Notes: generated from the letters alone by a model not told the origin. A stretch of 64,000 nucleotides of DNA from Kumtagia sp052180275 (GCF_052180275.1 NZ_CP197465.1:5146001-5210000), one strand, 5' to 3'; counted from the first letter of the stretch, positions 42,051-50,591 are shown. Made by a program: numbers and translations.

Positions 42051-42667
42051 ACATCGACCTCGACGGCAAGATTGCACTGGTTGGCGGCGCCGAGGGCGCA
42101 TTGACCTCGGCAGTGCGCCAGGCTCTTGCCGACAATGGCGCGAAGGTCGTCGAGAGCGATGTGGCGAGCGCGGCGGAAATCGTGGTGGGCGGAGCAGCTC
42201 AAGGCGATCCGTTCGCGCTTGTGCTGGTCAGCGAAGGCGCCAACGGCCTGCCCGATCTGGACACCGGATTTGGACCTGAGCGTGCCGATTTCATCGCCGC
42301 AATCCGGCAACTCGCCCCGAGGCTGAAGCGCGTCGTGCTGGTGTTTTCGGCGGCCGGCTTGGTGCCGGTAAAAGGTTTCGCCGACTTCTCCGCCGATCAG
42401 GCCGGGCTCTCCTCGCTGACGCGGACGCTGGCGATGGAACTTGGCCCCACCACTGTCGTCAATGCTGTGTCGGTCGGTGCCTATGAGGCGGACGGCGAGG
42501 TGCGGACGCAGCGCTTCCTGACGCATACCGGCGTCAAGCGGGCGGCCACGCTGGACGAGATCGTCTCCGCCGTGCTGTTCCTCGCCGATCCGGACAACGC
42601 GTACATGACCGGACACACGTTGAACGTCGATGGTGGCTGGGCGGCGGGCTATGCGCGGAATTTTTGA
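42047..42667 (+). CDS. Degenerate short-chain dehydrogenase-like protein
   Basis: A 206-residue SDR-fold protein starting at GTG 42047, which overlaps the Ldh-family stop. The cofactor motif TGxxxGxG is reduced to GGAEGALTS. The catalytic YxxxK is replaced: F114 and Q118 occupy those positions in FADFSADQAGLSSLTR. The rear of the fold is well kept (RTLAMELGPTTVVNAVSVGAY, TGHTLNVDGGWAAGYARNF). The product is shorter than the usual 245-260 residues. It is probably a non-catalytic partner of the full-length SDR that follows, with which it shares the C-terminal GGW-AGY tail. Confidence 0.8.
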   Translation: MNIDLDGKIALVGGAEGALTSAVRQALADNGAKVVESDVASAAEIVVGGAAQGDPFALVLVSEGANGLPDLDTGFGPERADFIAAIRQLAPRLKRVVLVFSAAGLVPVKGFADFSADQAGLSSLTRTLAMELGPTTVVNAVSVGAYEADGEVRTQRFLTHTGVKRAATLDEIVSAVLFLADPDNAYMTGHTLNVDGGWAAGYARNF

Positions 42668-42686
42668 GAGCGCGGAGTGAGGATCA

Positions 42687-42885
42687 GTCGACCACCACTC
42701 CGTCTCGGGCTTCGCCCGAGCCACCTCTCCCCCGAACGACGTGGGAGAGGAAAAGCTCCGCGCTTTTCGCCCCTCCTCGCACAAGTGCTACGTAATAGTA
42801 TGTCGCGCAGACGCGGCCGGCTTTCCTCTCCCCCGTCGATCGGGGGAGAGGTGGTTTGCGAAGCAAACCGGAGTGGGGGTCGACC
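42687..42885. repeat. Inverted repeat between the two SDR genes, family C
   Basis: Outer arms GTCGACCACCACTCCG and CGGAGTGGGGGTCGAC, inner arms GCCACCTCTCCCCC and GGGGGAGAGGTGG. Blocks are shared with the repeat at 7992-8119. The central part contains CGCACAAGTGCTACGTAATAGTATG, unlike the other copy. It fills the gap inside what otherwise looks like one operon. Confidence 0.8.
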
Positions 42886-42917
42886 ATCCACGCAGAATTG
42901 TCGAATGGAGCCCTCCC

Positions 42918-43694
42918 ATGCGCACTGATCTCACCGGGCAGGTGGTCTTCATCACCGGAGCCGCTGGCGGCATCGGCCGCGCCGCCGCGCATCGGCTGGC
43001 GGCGAACGGGGCAGCTATTGTCGTCGCCGACATAAACGCCGAGGGCGCCGAGCGCGTCGCAGCCGAACTGCCGAGCGCGCTCGCCGTTTCGATGGACGTG
43101 CGCCGCGCCGAGGACGCAAAACGCGCCGTCGACCTGGCTATGGAAAAATTCGGCAGGATAGACGTGCTGATCAACAATGCCGGCGTCAACACGTTCAAGG
43201 ACCGCGTCGATATAGATCAATTCTCCGAGGAGGAGTGGCACCGCATCGTCAGCATCGACCTCGACGGGCTCTATGTCGTCAGCCATGCCGTGCTGCAGCC
43301 GATGGTCAAGCGCGGCCATGGCCGCATCGTCAACATCGCCTCGGTGGTTGGGGTCACGGCGATGCGGCTGCAGAGCGCCTTCGTCGCGGCCAAGGCGGGC
43401 ATGATCCACCTGACCCGCTCGATGGCGCTGGAACTCGGGCCAAAAGGCATATTGGTCAACTCGCTGGCCCCCGGCTCGGTCCTGACCGAAGGGACAAAAC
43501 AGCTCTTCTACGGCGACGACGGCTCGTTCCGCGCGCAGATGGCGGGATTCATGAACCACATCCCGCTTGGCCGCCCGGCCCATGTCGAAGAGATCGCGGA
43601 AGGCATCCTGTTCCTGAGCGCGCCGGAAAATTCCTACATGACCGGCCACCTGATGATGGTCGATGGCGGCTGGACGGCGGGGTACATGTTCTGA
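42918..43694 (+). CDS. Short-chain dehydrogenase/reductase with Phe in place of the catalytic Tyr
   Basis: A 258-residue classical SDR by length and fold: cofactor motif TGAAGGIG at residues 13-20, NNAG in VLINNAGVNTF, active-site Ser near 142 in NIASVVG, and the Lys of YxxxK at K159. The Tyr position, however, is F155 (QSAFVAAKAGM). Without it normal hydride chemistry should be impaired. GGAGCCCTCCC precedes ATG 42918. The C-terminal tail GGWTAGYMF resembles that of the preceding degenerate SDR, suggesting duplication followed by change. Confidence 0.88.
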   Translation: MRTDLTGQVVFITGAAGGIGRAAAHRLAANGAAIVVADINAEGAERVAAELPSALAVSMDVRRAEDAKRAVDLAMEKFGRIDVLINNAGVNTFKDRVDIDQFSEEEWHRIVSIDLDGLYVVSHAVLQPMVKRGHGRIVNIASVVGVTAMRLQSAFVAAKAGMIHLTRSMALELGPKGILVNSLAPGSVLTEGTKQLFYGDDGSFRAQMAGFMNHIPLGRPAHVEEIAEGILFLSAPENSYMTGHLMMVDGGWTAGYMF

Positions 43695-43703
43695 CAGATT
43701 TGA

Positions 43704-43957
43704 GGTGCGTCCTTCGAGGCTCGCCGCGAAGGACTCTCACCTTTCTTTCAACGCGTTGCGGGCTCGCGCCTCAGGACGGGGGCCGGCGTGCCGGCAAGGC
43801 CACTCGCCAGCGCCGGCACAAGAGATATACATCCTGCCGAGACACCGACTTTTGCGATTGGCCTTCCCGGCACGCCGATCCTCATCCGGAGGCGCGAGCC
43901 TGCACGACATTGCAGATGGGAGGCGAACCCCAACGGGCGAGCCTCGAAGGACGCACC
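43704..43957. repeat. Inverted repeat, family E, with perfect 22-base arms
   Basis: The left arm (43704-43725) starts GGTGCGTCCTTCGAGGCTCG and the right arm (43936-43957) is its exact complement. In between, GGCTCGCGCCTCAGGAC and a partial complement form a second pair. Elements with GTGCGTCCTTCGAGGCTC and CCTCAGGA are, to my knowledge, common in rhizobial and related genomes. The right arm ends three bases from the aldolase stop codon, so it may act as a bidirectional terminator between the convergent genes. Confidence 0.85.
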
Positions 43958-43959
43958 AC

Positions 43960-44778
43960 CTACCGACCGTAGGACGACGCTCCGGGCGCCGCGAGCGTGG
44001 GTTCCTTGCCCTGATATTCCCGCCATTCCTTTATCATCTGGGTGATGCCGAGGCGATAGAAATAAAGCTCGCTGCCCCAGGCGATCATCGAAAACCCCTC
44101 GTCGAACAGCTCGATGCTGCTGCGGCCGACGCGCGGCACCGTGGCAAGCGGCTTTCCGGCCTCGCGCGCGGCGGCCATGGCGCGGCGGATCTCACGGTCG
44201 ACTTCCGGCGCGCCGGTCTGGTTGGGAAAGCCGATGCTGCCGGAAAGGTCCGTCGGCCCGATGAAGATCACGTCTACACCCTCGACCCCGGCGATCTCGC
44301 GCGCGTTCTCCACGCCAGCCTTGGTCTCGATCTGCACGATGATCAGCAGATTGTCGTCGGCCTCTTGGTAGTAGCTGGGATAGAGGCCGAAGCTGGAGGC
44401 GCGCGCGGCATCCCAGGCATTGCCGCGCTTGCCGCGCGAGGGATAGCGCACCGCCTCGACGACTGCGCGGGCCTGTTCGGCGCTTTCCACCATCGGCACC
44501 AGCAGAGCGTCGCAGCCAGCCTCCACCAAGCGCCGCAGATAGACCGGATTGTCGGAAGGCACGCGGATGACCATGGTCGTGTCGGTACAGGCGGCGGCCC
44601 GCATCATGTCGACGGCATGGTGCAGTTCACCCGCCCCGTGCTCCTCGTCCATGATGATGAAGTCGAAGCCGGCCACCGCCGCCATCTCGGCAAAGGTGGG
44701 CGCGGCACTTTGCAGCCATGTGCCGATGGATTTTTCCCCGGCGCGAACGCGGGCTTTCAAGCGGTTGGGACGGAACAT
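43960..44778 (-). CDS. HpcH/HpaI family aldolase
   Basis: A 272-residue class II pyruvate-type aldolase. Key segments: the catalytic Arg region KARVRAGEKSIGTWLQ is weaker than usual, the His is in IMDEEHG, the substrate Arg in MVIRVPSDNP, and the metal ligands in QIETKAGVENA and IGPTDLSGSIG. These enzymes cleave 2-keto-3-deoxy acids or citramalyl-type substrates to pyruvate and an aldehyde. The neighbouring hydroxyacid dehydrogenase and dehydratase-like gene, on the same strand, suggest a sugar-acid pathway in which it makes the final cleavage. Confidence 0.9.
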   Translation of the reverse strand: MFRPNRLKARVRAGEKSIGTWLQSAAPTFAEMAAVAGFDFIIMDEEHGAGELHHAVDMMRAAACTDTTMVIRVPSDNPVYLRRLVEAGCDALLVPMVESAEQARAVVEAVRYPSRGKRGNAWDAARASSFGLYPSYYQEADDNLLIIVQIETKAGVENAREIAGVEGVDVIFIGPTDLSGSIGFPNQTGAPEVDREIRRAMAAAREAGKPLATVPRVGRSSIELFDEGFSMIAWGSELYFYRLGITQMIKEWREYQGKEPTLAAPGASSYGR

Positions 44779-44801
44779 TTTTCGGCAATCCTGAGCTTTG
44801 G

Positions 44802-45893
44802 TTAGGAAGAACGGTTCGACGCGAAACGGGCGAGTTTCGCCTGAAAGCCAGGCCGGTCGAGCACTTGCGGGTTGACGACATTGTCGGGCACTAGACCCTG
44901 GGCGGCACGCAGGATGCCGTTCGACATCGTCACCATGGTCAGGCGCGCGGCGTCGCGCGTCGAGGGCAGCCAGTGCGGCGTCAGGATGACGTTCTCGAAC
45001 CCGGTCAGCGGATGGTCTGCGGGAATCGGCTCGTGCTCGAAAACATCGAGCCCGGCGCCAGCGATGACACCGTCACGCAAAGCGTTGACAAGTTCTGGCT
45101 CGCGCACGACCTCGCCGCGCGCGACATTGATGAAATAGGCCCCGCGCTTCATGCGGGAAAAATGCTCGGCGCCGATTGTGCCGCGCGTTAAGGCGTCGAG
45201 CCTGTTGTGCAGGCTGACGAAGTCCGAGCGCTCCAGCAGTTCGTCCAGGCTGGCCACCAGCGTCACGCCGAGCGCCTCCGCATCCTCTGCGCCGGCGCGT
45301 GGCGAATAGGCGATGATCTCCATGCCCCACGGCCGCATGAGCCGCGCCAGTTCACGCCCGCTCGCCCCGAACCCGACGATGCCGAGCACTTTTCCCGGCA
45401 GATCGATGCCCATGGTCTGCGGCTGCAAATCCCAGCGGCCGCGATGCACCAGCCGCTCCTGTTCAGTCAGCCGCTTGGCCAGCGCCAGGATGAACAGGAA
45501 GGCGGAGGAGGCCGTGGCGTGGGTCAGCGTGTCCGGCGCGTTGAACACCGCAACGTCGTTTTGCGTGCAGGCGGCGAGGTCGAGCTTGTCGATGCCGGCC
45601 CCTGCCCTGCCGATCACGGTCAGCCGCCCGGCGCCATTGGCGAAAGCCGACGCGCGAACCCACGGGCGGAAGATGACGATCGCCTCGGAGCGCGCGACCT
45701 GCTCCGGCGTGACTTCCAGCGAATAGAGGCGGTCCCAATAGGTTGTGTCGCCGGGTTGTGGACTTTGCTCGGTGAGGAAACCGTGTGAAATGAAAGGCGC
45801 GGCGGCGTAAAGATCAAGCGCGATGTCGGAAACGCTGAGATTGCCGCGCTCGTCGAGATAGTCGCCGGTGTAGTTGACGGTGAAGGGGGTCAT
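44802..45893 (-). CDS. D-isomer 2-hydroxyacid dehydrogenase (first)
   Basis: A 363-residue NAD-dependent dehydrogenase. The dinucleotide motif is GIVGFGASGRELARLM, and the catalytic triad is seen as Arg in INVARGEVV, Glu in LDVFEHEP and His in ILTPHWLPST. The N-terminal 60 residues (TPFTVNYTGDYLDERG) are atypical, so the substrate-binding part may be special. Start 45893 is chosen because the longer in-frame reading runs into a repeat element. It is 23 bases upstream of the aldolase on the same strand and probably co-transcribed. Confidence 0.88.
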   Translation of the reverse strand: MTPFTVNYTGDYLDERGNLSVSDIALDLYAAAPFISHGFLTEQSPQPGDTTYWDRLYSLEVTPEQVARSEAIVIFRPWVRASAFANGAGRLTVIGRAGAGIDKLDLAACTQNDVAVFNAPDTLTHATASSAFLFILALAKRLTEQERLVHRGRWDLQPQTMGIDLPGKVLGIVGFGASGRELARLMRPWGMEIIAYSPRAGAEDAEALGVTLVASLDELLERSDFVSLHNRLDALTRGTIGAEHFSRMKRGAYFINVARGEVVREPELVNALRDGVIAGAGLDVFEHEPIPADHPLTGFENVILTPHWLPSTRDAARLTMVTMSNGILRAAQGLVPDNVVNPQVLDRPGFQAKLARFASNRSS

Positions 45894-45930
45894 GCAGCGC
45901 ACTCGTTGACGACTCGCTTCGAGGCTGACG

Positions 45931-46062
45931 CCCCCCTCCCCCTTGTGGGGAGGGATACAGGGTGGGGGTAACGCCGCGCCCATGCTCGACGATCTGCCTG
46001 AACAAGGGACAAATCCGGCAAAGGCCGAGACTGTCTCGACCCCCACCCCTGGAGGGGGACGT
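45931..46062. repeat. Composite inverted repeat, family B-related
   Basis: CCCCCCTCCCCCTTGTGGGG with GGGGTGGGGGT on the left, and GACCCCCACCCCTGGAGGGGGAC on the right. The first part matches the left arm of the cbbL-cbbS repeat; the right part is not a full complement, so it seems a diverged copy. It separates the hydroxyacid dehydrogenase start from the dehydratase-like gene behind it. Confidence 0.6.
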
Positions 46063-46080
46063 TGGCGTCGCGACTTCTCA

Positions 46081-47355
46081 TCACCACACCTTCAAACTCT
46101 CTTCCGTGGTCCTCTCGATCCGCGCATTCGGCCGCGTAAAAAGATCCTCTCGAAGCTTCGTGCCCAATCCCGGTTTGTCGGGCAGCACAAGGTTACCCTC
46201 GATCACCTGAATGCGGTCCTCGACGACGTCGTCGTACCACCCGTCGACATAGCCGCGCACGATCTCCATGATCAGGCCGTTCGGCGCGTTGATCATCATG
46301 TGGGTGGCGGCCCACAGCGCGACCGGGCCGATCGTGTCGTGGCAGGTGAAGGGCAGCATCGCCGTATCGGCCATGGCCGCCACCTTGCGGCCCTCGGTGA
46401 GGCCGCCGCCCCAGGACAGGTCCATCATGACGATGTCCGTCGCCGCCTTCTCGATCCAGGGGCGGAAGCCGAAGCGGGTGAAGACGCGCTCGCTCTGGCA
46501 GATCGGCACGGTGGTCTCGGCCTTCAGCCGCACGAAGGCGTCGACATTGTCCGGCGGCATGATCTCTTCCAGCCACATCACGTCGAGCGGCTCGAGCGCC
46601 CTGGCGATCTTGACCGAGGACGGCAGGTCCCAGCGGCAATGGCCCTCTATGGCGATCTGCATCCTGTCGCCGACGGCCCGGCGGATATCTTCGACGATCG
46701 CCACGCCGGCCCGCAAATCGTCGTTGGAGATGCCCAGCCCGCGCGTGCCGGCGGCGGTCTTCGCGCCCCACACCATGGTGTCGCCGCGCTCGTTGCCTGG
46801 CCCGCCCAAACCCGTACCGAACTGGTCGAAAGGCCAGATCTTCATGGCTGTGATGCCCTGCTTCAGCAGGTCCTCGGCCAGTTCACCGGCCTTGCCGGTC
46901 AGCCAGGCGTCGAGGTCGCCCGCATGCCGGCCCGAACCGACGCAGGTGTTGTAGACGCGGATGCGGTCGCGGCTGCGGCCGCCGAGCATGGTGTAGATCG
47001 GCAGGCCGGCGATCTGGCCGAGCAGGTCCCACAACGCGACGTCTAGCGCCGAGATGGCGCGCATCTCCGCGCCCATGACGCCGCAGAAATTGGTCAGCGC
47101 GAACATGTTCTGCCAGTGGTTCTCGATGTCGCGCGGATCGCGGCCGATGAGCAGCGGCGCGTAGACGTCATGCACGATTGAAGCCACCGCGCGCGGCAGG
47201 TAATAGGTCTCGCCGATGCCGGAGAGCCCCGTATCGGTGTGGATGCGCACCCACAGATTGTTGGGAAGCGCCTGCCGCGCTTTCGGGTTCTGTTTCTGCC
47301 ACTCCGCCGCCGGCAGCGCCTCGAACCAGATCGTTTCGATCCTGGTGATCTTCAT
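46081..47355 (-). CDS. Enolase-superfamily (mandelate racemase-like) sugar-acid dehydratase (first)
   Basis: A 424-residue two-domain enzyme of the mandelate racemase group. The N-terminal capping domain (KITRIETIWFEALPA) is followed by the barrel. Candidate catalytic Lys: TAMKIWPFD; metal ligands: the Glu in AIEGHCRWD, EE in WLEEIMPP, and the Glu in CQSERVF; the His-Asp pair is in MMDLSWGG and TCHDTIGP. Members dehydrate or epimerise sugar acids; the substrate cannot be told by eye. GAGGGAAA precedes ATG 47355. A putative GntR operator lies 230 bases upstream. Confidence 0.9.
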   Translation of the reverse strand: MKITRIETIWFEALPAAEWQKQNPKARQALPNNLWVRIHTDTGLSGIGETYYLPRAVASIVHDVYAPLLIGRDPRDIENHWQNMFALTNFCGVMGAEMRAISALDVALWDLLGQIAGLPIYTMLGGRSRDRIRVYNTCVGSGRHAGDLDAWLTGKAGELAEDLLKQGITAMKIWPFDQFGTGLGGPGNERGDTMVWGAKTAAGTRGLGISNDDLRAGVAIVEDIRRAVGDRMQIAIEGHCRWDLPSSVKIARALEPLDVMWLEEIMPPDNVDAFVRLKAETTVPICQSERVFTRFGFRPWIEKAATDIVMMDLSWGGGLTEGRKVAAMADTAMLPFTCHDTIGPVALWAATHMMINAPNGLIMEIVRGYVDGWYDDVVEDRIQVIEGNLVLPDKPGLGTKLREDLFTRPNARIERTTEESLKVW

Positions 47356-47584
47356 TTTCCCTCCTCTCCCTTGACCGAACCGGTGGTCGGGCCGCGCAGC
47401 AAATGGTGTCCTCTCGACATGTAGAAAACCACCCGCAGCACCGAGCACACTACGCTGGCGACCATCCGCACAAACAGCGGCGTATCAAGCCGTGTCGTCA
47501 GCGTCGCCATGCCCAGCGAGGCCATATGGCGGCCGTCGTCAATGACCAGCGTCGAGGAAAGACATGTTGCGTCGAGAACTGTTT

Positions 47585-47596
47585 ATTGTTTACAAT
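47585..47596. promoter_or_regulatory. Candidate GntR operator 1, ATTGTTTACAAT
   Basis: A perfect palindrome ATTGT-TT-ACAAT in the gap between the GntR gene and the dehydratase-like gene it probably controls. TTGT-NN-ACAA is the usual shape for FCD-type GntR operators. A close variant lies at 48355-48366. Confidence 0.62.
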
Positions 47597-47641
47597 CCTA
47601 AGCGTAGGGTTCGTGGCGGGCGCATGTCAAGGCGAGAGCGA

Positions 47642-48343
47642 TCAGGAAGTCGAAGAAACGCGGCCGCTGGCCTGCAGGATGGCAAGCAGGCGGCGCTTGG
47701 CGCCGTTGATGTGGGTTTCGATCGTCTCCTGCGCCACAGCGAGATTGCCGGCGCGGATCACGTCGAGCAGCAGCACATGGTCGCGGTGCCAACTGTCCAG
47801 ATAATCGTCGGGCAGTGCATCGCGCAGCATCAGGAACATCATCAGTTGCGAGCGCAATGTTTCCCAAGCGCGATAGAGCCGACGGTTGCCGGACGCACGG
47901 AAGATGGCGTCATGGAAGTCGATGTCGAGTTCGGCCACCAGACGGCGCGACACTTCGGCGCGCGGTACCGCATTGAAGCGCTCCAGCACAGCCTCGATCT
48001 CCGCCAGTTCCTTGGCGCCGGCCTTGCGGCTCGCCTGCTCGATGGCCAGCCGCTCCAGGGCGAGGCGCAGGCTGTAGATTTCCTCGACGTCGTCCTGCGA
48101 GACCTGCCCGACGGTCGCGCCGCGATGCGGCTCGTGGACGACAAGCCCTTCCTGCTGCAAGCGGAAGATCGCCTGGCGGACCGGGCCGCGGCTGACCTTC
48201 AGCGATGCGGCAAGGTCCTCCTCGATCAGCCGCGCGCCGGGACGGATTTTTCCGGACAGGATGGCGTTGCGGATGGCGTCGACCACCTCGTCCGTGAGGA
48301 CGCGGCGCGGCGTCGGCGAGAAATCGAAGGAATCGTCGGTCAT
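47642..48343 (-). CDS. GntR family regulator, FadR/FCD type
   Basis: A 233-residue regulator. The N-terminal winged helix-turn-helix has GKIRPGARLIEEDLAASLKV and SRGPVRQAIFRLQQEGLV. The C-terminal FCD domain, which binds a carboxylate effector, has the metal-type residues in DIDFHDAIFRASGN and EHxxH-like HRDHVLLLDVI and ETHINGAKRRL. It is flanked by two palindromes of the same pattern, one behind it (before the dehydratase-like gene) and one in front (shared with the divergent hydroxyacid dehydrogenase). It is probably a repressor of these sugar-acid genes and of itself. Confidence 0.93.
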   Translation of the reverse strand: MTDDSFDFSPTPRRVLTDEVVDAIRNAILSGKIRPGARLIEEDLAASLKVSRGPVRQAIFRLQQEGLVVHEPHRGATVGQVSQDDVEEIYSLRLALERLAIEQASRKAGAKELAEIEAVLERFNAVPRAEVSRRLVAELDIDFHDAIFRASGNRRLYRAWETLRSQLMMFLMLRDALPDDYLDSWHRDHVLLLDVIRAGNLAVAQETIETHINGAKRRLLAILQASGRVSSTS

Positions 48344-48354
48344 GTCATCTGGAT

Positions 48355-48366
48355 ACAGTCAACAAT
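48355..48366. promoter_or_regulatory. Candidate GntR operator 2, ACAGTCAACAAT
   Basis: ACAGT-CA-ACAAT, read on the other strand ATTGT-TG-ACTGT, differs from operator 1 at three of 12 positions and keeps the five-two-five palindrome with one mismatch. It sits in the divergent gap between the GntR gene (start 48343) and the second hydroxyacid dehydrogenase (start 48412), where it could control both. Confidence 0.58.
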
Positions 48367-48411
48367 GGACAACTGCCAGCCTCTGCTGCCGGACGATAGA
48401 AGAGAGGGCCA

Positions 48412-49434
48412 ATGCGCATTCTAAAAGTAAACACCTACGCACCGGACACGGCGCTCTACCAGGCGTTCGGGCCTGACGTGGTCTTCGACATCCACCGCTC
48501 GGGCGCGGAGGCGACGGAGCCGCCGTCGCTGGAGCGCTGCCGCGCCGCCGACGCGGTGATCAACTGCGCCGCGACCTTGCAGATCGGCGTCCCCGTCGAA
48601 GCGTTCGAGCGGTGCAAGATCGTCGTGCGCGAGGGCGTTGGCTACGACACGCTCGACCTCGCCGGCTGGGGCAGGCGCGGCGTGCCTGTCTGCAACGTGC
48701 CCGACTACGGCACCACCGAGGTCGCCGACCATGCGCTCGGCCTGCTCCTGTCGCTGACGCGCGGCACAACCAGTTACCAGGAAGCGGTGCGCGACCGCAC
48801 CGACGGCTGGCACTATGCCGCCGCGCCCCTGGTGCGCCGCCTGCGCGGCCAGACTTTTGCCGTGCTCGGCCTCGGCCGCATCGGGCTGGCGACGGCGCGC
48901 CGTGCCGCCGCCTTCGACATGAAGGTGATCTTCTACGACCCCTATCTGCCGAACGGAACGGAACTCGCCGTCGGCTACGAGCGGGTGCGCACCCTCGACG
49001 AGGTGATGGCCCGCGCCGACATCCTGTCCGTGCACACCCCGCTCACCGAGGAGACGCGCGGCATGGTTGGCGGGAAGCTGCTCGCCAGGGCGAAACCGGA
49101 GCTGATCGTCATCAACACGGCGCGCGGGCCGATCGTCGATCTCGACGCACTCGCGGAAGCGTTGAAGGCCGGCCGCATCGCCGGCGCCGGCCTCGACGTG
49201 CTGCCGCGCGAGCCGGCCGATCCTGATCACCCGCTGATCAAGGCATGGAGGGCGCGCGAGCCATGGACGGAGGGCAAGCTTTCGCTCACTCCGCATGCCG
49301 CATTCTACAGCCCGTCGGCGCTGGAAGACATGCAGCGCAAGGCGATCGAGGTCATCGTCGCCTATCTCCGCGAGGGCGTTCTGATGAACTGCGTCAACCG
49401 CGAGTATCTGAAACAGACGCCGCGCGCGGCGTGA
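48412..49434 (+). CDS. D-isomer 2-hydroxyacid dehydrogenase (second), CtBP-like
   Basis: A 340-residue NAD-dependent dehydrogenase of the C-terminal-binding-protein-like branch. Dinucleotide motif: AVLGLGRIGLATARRA; catalytic Arg in INTARGPIVD, Glu in LDVLPREPAD, His in LTPHAAFYS. The segment VCNVPDYGTTEVADHALGLLL is typical of the branch. AGAGAGGG precedes ATG 48412. It is divergent from the GntR gene and shares its control region, so it is likely induced by the same acid. The direction (oxidation of a sugar acid or reduction of an oxo acid) is not evident. Confidence 0.92.
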   Translation: MRILKVNTYAPDTALYQAFGPDVVFDIHRSGAEATEPPSLERCRAADAVINCAATLQIGVPVEAFERCKIVVREGVGYDTLDLAGWGRRGVPVCNVPDYGTTEVADHALGLLLSLTRGTTSYQEAVRDRTDGWHYAAAPLVRRLRGQTFAVLGLGRIGLATARRAAAFDMKVIFYDPYLPNGTELAVGYERVRTLDEVMARADILSVHTPLTEETRGMVGGKLLARAKPELIVINTARGPIVDLDALAEALKAGRIAGAGLDVLPREPADPDHPLIKAWRAREPWTEGKLSLTPHAAFYSPSALEDMQRKAIEVIVAYLREGVLMNCVNREYLKQTPRAA

Positions 49435-49685
49435 CCATCGCGGCTTCGCTTCCAGCCACGGATACGGTCCGGCCACTTGGGCGGCGGGACGCCAGCGTCG
49501 CCGCGACTCACCCGTCCGGCCGGTCGCCAAGGATAGCCACGGCGTAGCCCGTTCAAGTCCAAGTATGGGCTATCTGTAGCCTAGTAACCGTCCGGTCGTT
49601 CCAAAAACCCCCTGCTGGAGCCCCAAACACCCAAAATTAAAGGAGATTTCCAGCGCTCCGATATGCCCGACTGTCTTGCGTTTCA

Positions 49686-49701
49686 TGGGCCATTTGGCCC
49701 A
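49686..49701. promoter_or_regulatory. 16-base palindrome upstream of the UTRA-type GntR gene
   Basis: TGGGCCA-TT-TGGCCCA, two perfect seven-base arms, 31 bases before the preferred start of the GntR gene. This is a natural site for autoregulation. Confidence 0.5.
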
Positions 49702-49732
49702 AACAGATGCTCGGGGTAAGCCGCAAGGCCTC

Positions 49733-50515
49733 ATGGGACTGGAAATGCGCGAGTTGAATTCGCTTCTCGAACTCTTCCCCAAGCGTACGCTCGCCCGCGA
49801 GGGTGGACCGCTGTACCGGCAGTTGGCCGACATATTGCGCCGCCCGATCGCAGAAGGGGCGCTGGCGGTGGGCGAAGAACTGCCGAAGGAAGCGAGCATC
49901 GCGGACCATTTCGGCGTCAGCCTGATCACCGTCCGCCATGCGCTGCGGGATCTGGAAGGCAGTGGCCTGATCCGCAAGCGGTCGGCCAAGCCGGCTGTCG
50001 TGGCGGCGCGCGAGACCGAGGCCGGGCCGGTCTGGCACATGTCGAACTTCACCGACATCGCCGCCTTCGCCCGCGACGCCTCGCTGCAGCTCGTCTCCTA
50101 CAGGCGCGAAATGTCGCCCGTCCCGCAGCACTTCTTCGGGGCGCGCAAGGGCGAGGCAGGCTACTGCCTGCGCTCGGTCCTGTTCGCCGGCGACGAGAAG
50201 AAAGCCTATATCAGCACCTATTTCCCGGCCGATATCGGCGAGCGGCTGAGCCGCCGCGACTTCACCGACGTGCTGATCTTCGACACGGTGCAGCGCAAGT
50301 TCGGCCTGCGGCTGGCGGTCGCCCACCTCACCGTACGAGCCGAGATCGCCGACAAGCCGACCGCCGAGGCGCTCGACGTGGAAGCCGGTACGGCGCTGCT
50401 GACGGTGGAGATGCTCTACCAGTCCGCCGATGGCCGCAACGTCGAACTGTCGATCGCCCGCCACCCGGCCGATCGGTTTTCGATCACCTACGACGCGCCG
50501 AACGATCGCGGCTGA
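49733..50515 (+). CDS. GntR family regulator, HutC/UTRA type
   Basis: A regulator of about 260 residues. The N-terminal DNA-binding part has GGPLYRQLADILRRPIAEG and KEASIADHFGVSLITVRHALRDLEGSGLI. The C-terminal UTRA effector domain includes HFFGARKGEAGYCLRSVLF and the closing ILYQSADGRNVELSIARHPADRFSI-like region. The start is uncertain: ATGs at 49685, 49733 and 49745 are in frame; 49733 has AAGG upstream and leaves a 16-base palindrome outside the gene. It stands alone, convergent with the DUF4432 gene, so its target is not clear. Confidence 0.88.
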   Translation: MGLEMRELNSLLELFPKRTLAREGGPLYRQLADILRRPIAEGALAVGEELPKEASIADHFGVSLITVRHALRDLEGSGLIRKRSAKPAVVAARETEAGPVWHMSNFTDIAAFARDASLQLVSYRREMSPVPQHFFGARKGEAGYCLRSVLFAGDEKKAYISTYFPADIGERLSRRDFTDVLIFDTVQRKFGLRLAVAHLTVRAEIADKPTAEALDVEAGTALLTVEMLYQSADGRNVELSIARHPADRFSITYDAPNDRG

Positions 50516-50591
50516 TCACAACAGACAAGGCCGGTCGCGTTGCAATCCCTGCGTTTTCGCGTCTCATGCGCCCGCGAAAACCGCACCCGCT

